A stretch of 12,529 nucleotides of DNA from an uncultured Planctomycetaceae bacterium (lineage in GTDB: Bacteria > Planctomycetota > Planctomycetia > Pirellulales > Pirellulaceae), in contig CAIXSC010000841.1 in NCBI GenBank assembly GCA_903921945.1, positions 1 to 12,529 on the forward strand, in the 5' to 3' direction. Positions 6,980 to 12,529 of the stretch are shown here, piece by piece (the first letter of the stretch is position 1; each line of letters opens with the position of its first letter). A model generated the notes under the pieces. The model was not told where the DNA came from and made no database searches. It saw only the letters and a list, made by a program, of their open reading frames with translations. The position numbers and the translations under genes were made by a program.

Positions 6980-8020
6980 ATGAGGACTGCCGTTTTTTTC
7001 TCCGCGTTGGTGCTGGTTGCGGCGACGCTCGTTGGCGCCGCGACCGCCGAACCGCCAAGCGCGAAGAACGCGTCGAACGCGACGAACGCGTCGAACGCGT
7101 CGAAAACGTTTCGTGCGGGCATCATCGGGCTCGATACGTCGCATGCGATCGCCTTCACCAAGATCCTGAACGATCCTAACGCTCCGCCGGAACTGGCTGG
7201 CTGCCGCGTGGTGGCTGCTTATCCGAAGGGCAGTCCGGACATCGAATCGAGCGTCTCGCGGGTGCCCGACTACACCGAGCAGGTGAAGAAGATGGGGGTG
7301 GAGATTGTCGAATCGATCGACGCCCTGCTCGGCAAGGTCGATGTCGTGCTGCTCGAAACCAACGACGGCCGACCGCATTTGGAACAAGTCTTGCCCGTGC
7401 TCAAGGCTGGCAAGCCGGTGTTTATCGACAAGCCGGTTGCCGGCACGCTGGCCGACGCGGTGGCGATTTACGCCGCCGCCGAGAAGGCCGGAGTGCCACT
7501 TTTTTCGTCGTCTTCGCTGCGATTCGGCAAGACGACGCTCGCCGCTCGTGCCGGTGCGTTGGGCAAAATCACCCGCTGCGAGACTTCCAGCCCCGCGCAC
7601 TTGGAAAAAACGCACCCCGACCTCTTCTGGTACGGGATCCACGGCGTCGAGTCGCTGTTCACGGTCATGGGAACCGGCTGCCAGTCGGTGAAACGCGGCA
7701 AGTCGGCCGACGGGGCGTTGGAAGTCGTCGGTCAATGGGCTGGTGGCCGAGTCGGCCTGTTTCGGGAAGGCAAGGGCTATTCGGGCGTCGCGACCGGGGA
7801 AAAGGGCGAGTCGAAAGTCGGGGCCTACGAAGGCTACCAGCCGCTAGTCGTCGAGATCGTTCGCTTCTTCCGCTCTGGCCAACCACCGGTGTCCGCCGCC
7901 GAAACGCTGGAAATCTACGCCTTCATGGAGGCTGCCGACGAAAGCAAACGCCGGGACGGCGCCGAAGTTACTCTCGCCGAAGTGCTCGCCAAAGCCCGCA
8001 AGGCGGCCGGCCAGGAATGA
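6980..8020 (+). CDS. Exported Gfo/Idh/MocA-family oxidoreductase
   Basis: The 346-residue product begins with a Sec-type signal peptide: one Arg, a hydrophobic core at about residues 4-20, and a probable cleavage after ATA at residue 23. There is no twin-arginine motif. After a repeat-encoded Asn-Ala-Ser/Thr segment (30-41), a Rossmann-type nucleotide-binding start AGIIGLDTSH (46-55) follows. The family's usual EKP motif appears as DKP at 150-152, and a GIHG motif lies in the C-terminal substrate domain. Family members oxidise or reduce sugars or related compounds with NAD(P). The substrate here cannot be told. The start is supported by AGGAGA six bases before the ATG. Length fits the family. 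It stands alone between two unrelated gene groups, and export of an NAD(P)-dependent fold without a Tat signal is odd. Confidence 0.85.
   Translation: MRTAVFFSALVLVAATLVGAATAEPPSAKNASNATNASNASKTFRAGIIGLDTSHAIAFTKILNDPNAPPELAGCRVVAAYPKGSPDIESSVSRVPDYTEQVKKMGVEIVESIDALLGKVDVVLLETNDGRPHLEQVLPVLKAGKPVFIDKPVAGTLADAVAIYAAAEKAGVPLFSSSSLRFGKTTLAARAGALGKITRCETSSPAHLEKTHPDLFWYGIHGVESLFTVMGTGCQSVKRGKSADGALEVVGQWAGGRVGLFREGKGYSGVATGEKGESKVGAYEGYQPLVVEIVRFFRSGQPPVSAAETLEIYAFMEAADESKRRDGAEVTLAEVLAKARKAAGQE
7067..7102 (+). repeat. In-frame 9-bp tandem repeat in the oxidoreductase gene
   Basis: Four units, AACGCGTCG (7067-7075), AACGCGACG (7076-7084), AACGCGTCG (7085-7093) and AACGCGTCG (7094-7102), encode Asn-Ala-Ser or Asn-Ala-Thr. 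The array sits between the signal peptide and the first strand of the Rossmann fold, so it probably acts as a flexible spacer of the mature protein. Confidence 0.85.
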
Positions 8021-8068
8021 CGGCTGCCGAATTGCCGGCCAATCAAGCCAAAACGTCGGTCGAGATTA

Positions 8069-8093
8069 CCGGCTGGTCGAGATTGCCAGCCGG
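8069..8093 (+). terminator. Perfect 8-bp hairpin downstream of the oxidoreductase
   Basis: CCGGCTGG (8069-8076) and CCAGCCGG (8086-8093) are exact reverse complements with a 9-base loop. The hairpin begins 48 bases after the stop codon. No T-tract follows, so it is not a classical Rho-independent terminator, but it could stop transcription weakly or stabilise the mRNA 3' end. A direct repeat, GGTCGAGATT, at 8058-8067 and 8075-8084 overlaps it. Confidence 0.4.
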
Positions 8094-8099
8094 GAAAGA

Positions 8100-8129
8100 T
8101 TGACAGGTTGGATCAAGGCGAGTGAAGAT
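8100..8129 (+). promoter_or_regulatory. Candidate sigma-70-type promoter for the pilus ATPase cluster
   Basis: A perfect -35 hexamer TTGACA lies at 8100-8105. After 18 bases comes GAAGAT (8124-8129), a poor -10 that keeps the conserved second A and last T. It lies just past the 8069-8093 hairpin and would give a leader of about 125-130 bases before the pilB start. The weak -10 keeps confidence low. Confidence 0.3.
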
Positions 8130-8164
8130 AGGGTCTGTGTTTCACGCAGCGGCTCTAGGTGCGC

Positions 8165-8180
8165 GCGCCCGTTCGGGCGC
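8165..8180 (+). other. GC-rich hairpin in the pilB leader
   Basis: GCGCCC (8165-8170) pairs exactly with GGGCGC (8175-8180) around GTTC. It would form in the leader RNA about 85 bases before the pilB start codon. No T-tract follows, and the c-di-GMP (GEMM) riboswitch core was looked for and not seen. Confidence 0.35.
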
Positions 8181-8264
8181 CGCCGCGGGCGGAACGCAAC
8201 GTGGGTCTCTGCCACCGCTGGTCACGCAGCCGCGGCGGCCGAGGTATCGAACCAAAGGTGACGC

Positions 8265-10001
8265 ATGGCGCGGAGTCGTGATTTTGCCGAAGTCCTTGTC
8301 AAACAAGGAAAGATGAGCAGTTCGCAACTGCAAGAGGCGCGGCAGATTGCCCAGGCCACGGGCGGCAAGCTGCAGGACGTCATCCCGAAGCAGGGATACG
8401 CCTCTGTGGAAGAAGTCACGCAGGCGATCGCCGTGGTCTACGGCTTTCCCTATGTCGACGTTTCCACGGTGAAGATCAGCGAATCGGTGGTCGAACTGGT
8501 GCCCGAGTCGGTCGCGCGGGAAAACAACATTCTTCCGCTGGAAGAAGACGACGGCGTGCTGAAGATCGCCATGAGCGACCCGTCCGACTTTGACACCGTG
8601 GAGAAGCTGCGGTTCATCCTCAACCGGAAAGTCGAAATCGCGTTGGCCCCGCGAGCGGCGATTTCCGAAGCGATCAACCGCTGCTACGGCCAAGTTGAAG
8701 GCGAATCGTCCGACTCGGTGCTGCAGGAATTCACCGACACGGCCGTCGACTTCACCGAGACGCAAGCGGACCTGGGTGCTGGCGGTGGATCGGAAGCCGT
8801 TGATGAGAACAGCGCCCCGGTCGTCCGCTTGGTGCAAATGATGATCGGCGAAGCCGTGCAGCTCCGCGCTTCCGACATTCACATCGAACCGTTCGAAGAC
8901 CGGATTCGCATCCGTTACCGCATCGACGGCGTGCTTGTCGAACGCGACTGTCCCCCCCGCCGGTTGCTCGGCGCGATCGTCTCCCGCATCAAGATTCTGG
9001 CGAAGATCGATATCTCCGAACGTCGCCGGCCACAAGACGGCCGGATCAAGGTCACGGTCGGCGAGAAGGAACTGGATCTGCGGGTCAGCATCATTCCCAC
9101 CAACCATGGCCAGTCTGTGGTCATGCGTCTACTCGACAAGGACAACATCAAGATCGGCGTCCGGCAACTCGGCTTGGCCGACCGGGACTACGTGAACTTC
9201 AACAACTTGATCAAGCGCCCCAACGGGATTGTGCTGGTGACGGGCCCGACAGGTTCGGGAAAGACGACGACCCTGTACGCGGCGCTTAACGCGATGAACC
9301 GGCCGGACAAGAAGATTATCACAGCGGAAGACCCGGTGGAGTACTACTTGCCGGGGATCAACCAGGTCGAGGTGAAGCACAACATCGGGCTGGACTTCGC
9401 CCGCATCATCCGCGCGATGTTGCGGCAAGCTCCGAACATCATCCTTGTGGGGGAGATGCGAGACACCGAGACCGCTCAGATGGGAATCCAGGCGTCTTTA
9501 ACTGGACACTTGGTATTCAGTACGCTACATACGAACGATGCGCCCAGCGCCGTTACACGCATGGTTGACATGGGTGTTCCGGGGTATCTGGTCGCCAGCA
9601 GCGTCATCGCGATCCTGGCGCAGCGGTTGGTGCGGGTCAATTGCGCTCGGTGCAAGCAACCTTGGGCACCGCCCGAGAGCGTGCTGCTCGATGCCGGCAT
9701 TCCCGCCTCGCTGGCCGCCAAGGCCACCTTTATGAAGGGCAAGGGTTGCAACAACTGCGGCAAGAAGGGTTATCGCGGGCGGATGGGGATTTACGAGCTC
9801 ATGATGGTGACTTCGAAGATCCGCGAACTGATTTTCAAGAACTCGTCGTCCACGGACATCCGCAATGTGGCCGTGACCCAAGGAATGCGCACGTTGTACA
9901 TGGACGGAATGGAGAAGGTCATGAAAGGCATCTCGACCTTCGACGAGGTGTACCGGGTGGCGAAGCGAACGGAGTCGGATGTGTTCGAGGTGGCGTCGTA
10001 G
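8265..10001 (+). CDS. pilB: Type IV pilus assembly (PilB/GspE-type) ATPase, first copy
   Basis: The 578-residue protein has the usual PilB length. It is a cytoplasmic hexameric motor that drives pilin polymerisation at the inner membrane. Residues 1-140 form a MshEN/T2SSE-N-type domain whose two 24-residue motifs (6-29 and 35-58) have lost key residues: DFA replaces RLG at 6-8, and KLQ stands at 35-37. The middle domain carries ASDIHIEPF and RRPQDGRI. The ATPase core has Walker A GPTGSGKT (327-334, Lys333), an Asp-box (ITAEDPVEYY), Walker B ILVGEMRD (393-400, Glu397) and a His-box (TGHLVFSTLHTND). Zinc-binding Cys460, Cys463, Cys495 and Cys498 form the CxxC pair typical of PilB/GspE. AAAGGTG ends four bases before the ATG. 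pilT follows 170 bases downstream. GspE of a type II secretion system is the main alternative, but the adjacent pilT favours pili. Confidence 0.93.
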   Translation: MARSRDFAEVLVKQGKMSSSQLQEARQIAQATGGKLQDVIPKQGYASVEEVTQAIAVVYGFPYVDVSTVKISESVVELVPESVARENNILPLEEDDGVLKIAMSDPSDFDTVEKLRFILNRKVEIALAPRAAISEAINRCYGQVEGESSDSVLQEFTDTAVDFTETQADLGAGGGSEAVDENSAPVVRLVQMMIGEAVQLRASDIHIEPFEDRIRIRYRIDGVLVERDCPPRRLLGAIVSRIKILAKIDISERRRPQDGRIKVTVGEKELDLRVSIIPTNHGQSVVMRLLDKDNIKIGVRQLGLADRDYVNFNNLIKRPNGIVLVTGPTGSGKTTTLYAALNAMNRPDKKIITAEDPVEYYLPGINQVEVKHNIGLDFARIIRAMLRQAPNIILVGEMRDTETAQMGIQASLTGHLVFSTLHTNDAPSAVTRMVDMGVPGYLVASSVIAILAQRLVRVNCARCKQPWAPPESVLLDAGIPASLAAKATFMKGKGCNNCGKKGYRGRMGIYELMMVTSKIRELIFKNSSSTDIRNVAVTQGMRTLYMDGMEKVMKGISTFDEVYRVAKRTESDVFEVAS

Positions 10002-10171
10002 GCGGGGCGGGCGCGGACGGGCGCCGCTGCGCGACGGTTTTCGACCGAATGCTCGACCGGGTCCTGCGGGACGCGAATAATCGAGTGTCGGGAGAGACGA
10101 TGGTCGTGGAGGCGGTCGCGGTTCGAGCGTGCTTCTGATCGCGTTTTTCGACCTAGCGGGGAAGTCGGTTC

Positions 10172-11302
10172 ATGGCTCAGATCCTCATCGACAAGTTGCT
10201 GCAGGCGTGTGTGAAGCAGGGGGCGAGCGACATTCACATTGTCGTCGGCCAGCCGCCCGTGTTTCGGCTGCACGGCCGGATGCGAAAGCTCGAGACCAAA
10301 GTGCTCGAACCTGAAGACACGGTGGCGTTGATGAAGAGCATCACGCCTAGCCGGTGCCAGGAGGAGTTGCAGCAATCGGGCAGCGCCGACTTCGGTTTCG
10401 CCTTCGGCGATCAAGCTCGCTTCCGCGTGTCCGTGTTCAAGCAGCGCGGCTTCATTTCGATGGTGCTGCGGCAGATTCCGAACAGCATGCTCACCCCCGA
10501 GCAGCTCGGTTTGCCCGATGTCTGCACGAAGATGGTGTTGCGGCCCCGCGGGTTGTTCCTCGTCACCGGTCCGACCGGGTCGGGTAAGAGCACGACGTTG
10601 GCAAGTCTGGTGAACTACATCAACGAGTCGGTGGATCATCACATCATTACGATTGAGGATCCGATCGAGTTTTACCACTATCACAAGAAGTCGACGATCA
10701 ACCAGCGTGAAGTGGGCGTGGACGTGCCGAGCTTCTCGGAGGCGATCCGCCGGGCGTTGCGCCAGGATCCGGACGTGATCCTGGTCGGCGAAATGCGCGA
10801 TTTGGCAACGATCGAAGCGGCGATTTCGGCCGCCGAAACGGGGCACATCGTGTTCGGCACGCTGCACACGAACAGCGCTCAAGGCACGGTGAACCGGATC
10901 ATCGACGCGTTTCCCGGCAACTTGCAGGACCAAGTCCGCACGCAGTTGGCCAGTTCGTTAATCGGCGTGGTCGCGCAGACGCTGCTTCCGAAGATCGGCG
11001 GTGGCCGGTGCGCGGCGTACGAAATCCTGGTTGTCACGCCGGGTATCGCGAACCTGATTCGCGAAAACAAGACGTTCCGCATCACGTCGGCGATTCAAAC
11101 GGGCGCCAAATTCGGCATGCAACTGATGGACGACGCCCTGTTCAAGCTCTGGCGGGACGAGAAGTGCACGGTGGAAGATGCGCTCTCCAAAGCGGCCACC
11201 CCGGACGACTTGGCGAAACGCATCCTCAACGCGAAACAAGGAATCTTCGAAATGCCGCAGGGCGGCGAAGGCGGTCATGGCGGCCATGGCGGCCACCACT
11301 AA
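10172..11302 (+). CDS. pilT: Type IV pilus retraction ATPase PilT
   Basis: The 376-residue protein matches PilT, the hexameric motor that depolymerises pili and powers twitching motility. Visible are the N-terminal PAS-like domain with ASDIHIVVGQPP, Walker A GPTGSGKS (133-140, Lys139), the Asp-box (ITIEDPIEFYH), Walker B ILVGEMRD with Glu207, the His-box (TGHIVFGTLHTNS), and the PilT signature in the form GIANLIREN followed by GMQLMDDAL. The retraction signature and the lack of the PilB tetracysteine site separate it from PilB. GGGGAAG seven bases before the ATG is an acceptable ribosome binding site. It lies between two PilB-type genes on the same strand, so the three are probably co-expressed. 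Unusually, the last residues are a Gly-His repeat ending in HH, encoded by 9-bp repeats. Confidence 0.95.
   Translation: MAQILIDKLLQACVKQGASDIHIVVGQPPVFRLHGRMRKLETKVLEPEDTVALMKSITPSRCQEELQQSGSADFGFAFGDQARFRVSVFKQRGFISMVLRQIPNSMLTPEQLGLPDVCTKMVLRPRGLFLVTGPTGSGKSTTLASLVNYINESVDHHIITIEDPIEFYHYHKKSTINQREVGVDVPSFSEAIRRALRQDPDVILVGEMRDLATIEAAISAAETGHIVFGTLHTNSAQGTVNRIIDAFPGNLQDQVRTQLASSLIGVVAQTLLPKIGGGRCAAYEILVVTPGIANLIRENKTFRITSAIQTGAKFGMQLMDDALFKLWRDEKCTVEDALSKAATPDDLAKRILNAKQGIFEMPQGGEGGHGGHGGHH
11261..11296 (+). repeat. 9-bp tandem repeat encoding the Gly-Gly-His tail of PilT
   Basis: Four in-frame units, GGCGGCGAA (11261-11269), GGCGGTCAT (11270-11278), GGCGGCCAT (11279-11287) and GGCGGCCAC (11288-11296), encode Gly-Gly-Glu/His. 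One more CAC and the TAA stop follow. The array adds a short His-rich tail that typical PilT proteins do not have. Confidence 0.8.
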
Positions 11303-11312
11303 GCAAAACCTC

Positions 11313-11411
11313 GCGAGCACGCGTCGAGCGAACGTCGAGCACGCGTCGAGCGAACGTTGAGCGAACGTCGAGCACAAGTCGGGCATGCGTCGAGCACTAG
11401 GCGAGTGCGAA
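11313..11411. repeat. 11-bp tandem repeat array downstream of pilT, nine units
   Basis: Nine consecutive 11-base units start at 11313, 11324, 11335, 11346, 11357, 11368, 11379, 11390 and 11401. TCGAGCGAACG occurs exactly at 11324 and 11346, with close variants TCGAGCACGCG (11335), TTGAGCGAACG (11357), TCGAGCACAAG (11368) and TCGAGCACTAG (11390). The last unit is weak. The array starts ten bases after the pilT stop codon, in the gap before the second pilB. A period of 11 is not a multiple of three, so this is not a coding repeat. It is close to one DNA helical turn. Confidence 0.85.
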
Positions 11412-11482
11412 GGCAATCGTCGGAAACCTTATCAGCAGCAAGCGGACGGCCCGTCGGCTGGCTGTGGCTTATCCTAGGAGGG

Positions 11483-11550
11483 CGGCGGGCCCGTTGGGTC
11501 CGCCGGTCGCGAGCGACGGTGGGCGGGCGGTTCTCGCTCGGCCGCCGCCC
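11483..11550 (+). other. Structured GC-rich leader before the second pilB
   Basis: CGGCGGGCCC (11483-11492) pairs with GGGTCCGCCG (11496-11505), giving a 10-bp stem with one G-U and a 3-base loop. Further on, CGAGCGA (11510-11516) can pair with TCGCTCG (11534-11540), or alternatively GGGCGG (11521-11526) with CCGCCC (11545-11550). The last two stems are mutually exclusive, as a switch would need, but such alternatives also arise by chance in GC-rich DNA. No U-tract is present. Confidence 0.35.
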
Positions 11551-11582
11551 GTTGTCGAAAGCAAACGCAGGACAGGTGGCGC

Positions 11583-12529
11583 ATGGCGATTCGCAGGCTC
11601 GGACAAATCCTGGTCGACCTCGGCTACATCAACGACGAGCAGTTGAAGCAGCTCTTGGAGGAGCAGGCCGCGCACCCGTCGGAGAAGATCGGCAAGCTGG
11701 CCGAGGAAATGGGGTTGATCACGGACGAGCAGCTGACGATGGCGCTCGCCGAGCAGTTCAACATGCAGGTCTGCAACCTGGGGGAAATCCAGGTGCCGCG
11801 CGAAGTCGTGAAAGAAATCAACGACGCGATGGCGCAGATGTACAAGGTGGTGCCGATCAAGCTGGAAGACAACCAGCTAACAGTCGCCACCTCCGAGCCG
11901 CAGAATTTGGCGACGCAGGACGAGCTGCGGACGCTGCTCGGCAAGGAAATCCGGATGGTCGTCTGCACGCAGACCGACCTGAAAAAGGCCCAGGAACGCT
12001 ATTACGCGACCGAAGGCGACACGGTCGAAAGCATCATCTCCGAACTGGAAGACGACCAAGAGCTTAAGAAGGCGGCGGAGACGCTTAATACCGACGGTCC
12101 GATCGACCTGACGAGTATGGAGCAGCTCGCGGACAGCGCCCCGGTCCGCAAGCTCCTCAACATGGTGTTGCTCTACGCGATCAAAGATCACGCGAGCGAC
12201 ATCCATCTCGAGCCCTTCGAAGAGGAATTCCGCATCCGCATCAAGGCGGACGGCGTGTTGTACGAAATGGTGCCGCCGCCGCGGCATTTGGCGTTCGCGA
12301 TCACGACCCGCATCAAGGTCATGGCGAACCTGGACATTGCCGAGCGGCGATTGCCGCAGGACGGCCGTATCGAACTGTCCGTCGGTGGCCACCCGGTCGA
12401 CTTGCGGGTGAGCGTGTTGCCAACGCTTTTCGGCGAGAGCGTCGTCATGCGGGTGCTCGACCGCTCCGTCGTGTCGCTCGACCTGAAAAAGGTCGGCATG
12501 GACGCCGGCACGATGAAGGAGTTCAAGGA
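11583..12529 (+). CDS. Second PilB/GspE-type ATPase with MshEN domain, 3' end beyond the window
   Basis: Only 315 codons are visible and the frame is open at the window edge. The N-terminus carries two 24-residue motifs of the MshEN c-di-GMP-binding type. The first (5-28) opens with RLGQILVDLG and has Leu21, Leu24 and Gln28. The second (35-58) opens with KIGKLAEEMG and has Leu51, Leu55 and Gln58. A helical, acidic linker follows, then the conserved ATPase N-domain: APVRKLLNMVL, ASDIHLEPF, RRLPQDGRI and LRVSVLPT. Walker A and later motifs lie outside the window. AGGTG is placed six bases before the ATG, and the sequence around the start (GGTGRCGCATGGCG) closely resembles that of the first pilB. 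It most likely drives pilus or secretion-filament assembly under c-di-GMP control. PilB and GspE cannot be told apart from this part. Confidence 0.9.
   Translation, partial: MAIRRLGQILVDLGYINDEQLKQLLEEQAAHPSEKIGKLAEEMGLITDEQLTMALAEQFNMQVCNLGEIQVPREVVKEINDAMAQMYKVVPIKLEDNQLTVATSEPQNLATQDELRTLLGKEIRMVVCTQTDLKKAQERYYATEGDTVESIISELEDDQELKKAAETLNTDGPIDLTSMEQLADSAPVRKLLNMVLLYAIKDHASDIHLEPFEEEFRIRIKADGVLYEMVPPPRHLAFAITTRIKVMANLDIAERRLPQDGRIELSVGGHPVDLRVSVLPTLFGESVVMRVLDRSVVSLDLKKVGMDAGTMKEFK

Noticed and set aside
6788..7735. Minus-strand frame of 315 codons opposite the oxidoreductase
   Set aside because: It is a shadow of high-GC coding sequence: Arg/His/Asp-rich, no domain, fully antisense to a well-supported gene.
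8106..8264. c-di-GMP (GEMM) riboswitch before the first pilB
   Set aside because: The conserved GEMM core and its two helices with tetraloop and receptor were not found.
8142..9107. Minus-strand frame of 321 codons opposite the first pilB
   Set aside because: Its composition mirrors the conserved pilB codons and it has no domain, so it is an antisense shadow.
9791..10933. Minus-strand frame of 380 codons across pilB, the gap and pilT
   Set aside because: It is long but antisense to two conserved ATPase genes and lacks any motif. High-GC codon bias explains its openness.
11313..11411. CRISPR array
   Set aside because: The units are 11 bases and directly adjacent, with no spacers and no cas genes nearby.
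11357..12067. + strand 236-codon frame starting in the 11-bp array
   Set aside because: It overlaps the second pilB in another frame, is Arg/Gly/Ala-rich, and starts at a TTG inside the repeat.

Overview
The window looks like chromosomal DNA of a GC-rich Gram-negative bacterium, most likely a planctomycete. This is an inference from four things: a secreted Gfo/Idh/MocA-type oxidoreductase, a very large multidomain CHAT protein, a cluster of PilB/PilT ATPases, and GTGCCTGGCAC palindromic repeats. No rRNA, tRNA, insertion sequence or CRISPR array was seen. All five supported genes are on the + strand.

Layout. (1) Positions 1-583 are a repeat-rich leader. It has three copies of a short palindromic repeat (1-163), then a degenerate 9-bp tandem array of about 23 units (361-567) that runs up to the ribosome binding site of the first gene. 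(2) Positions 584-6595 encode one 2003-residue protein. In order it has an alpha/beta-hydrolase with a plausible Ser-His-Asp triad, a second LCAT-like hydrolase whose nucleophile position is Gly, a domain resembling the M17 aminopeptidase N-terminal (macro-like) fold, a CHAT caspase-like protease with His1466 and Cys1510, and a helical TPR-type C-terminus with a basic tail. It is the most unusual gene here and may be a self-contained lipase/protease sensor or effector. (3) Positions 6596-6979 are non-coding. (4) Positions 6980-8020 encode an exported Gfo/Idh/MocA oxidoreductase. (5) From 8265 to the window end lies a type IV pilus (or related secretion) motor cluster: a PilB-type extension ATPase, a PilT-type retraction ATPase and a second PilB/GspE-type ATPase cut off by the window edge.

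The pilus genes form a functional group: two assembly ATPases flank one retraction ATPase. Only the second PilB has well-preserved MshEN c-di-GMP-binding motifs at its N-terminus, so the two motors may be controlled differently. Short tandem repeats recur: 9-bp arrays at 361-567, 7067-7102 and 11261-11296, and an 11-bp array at 11313-11411 just after pilT. No functional link between the CHAT gene, the oxidoreductase and the pilus genes can be shown from the sequence.
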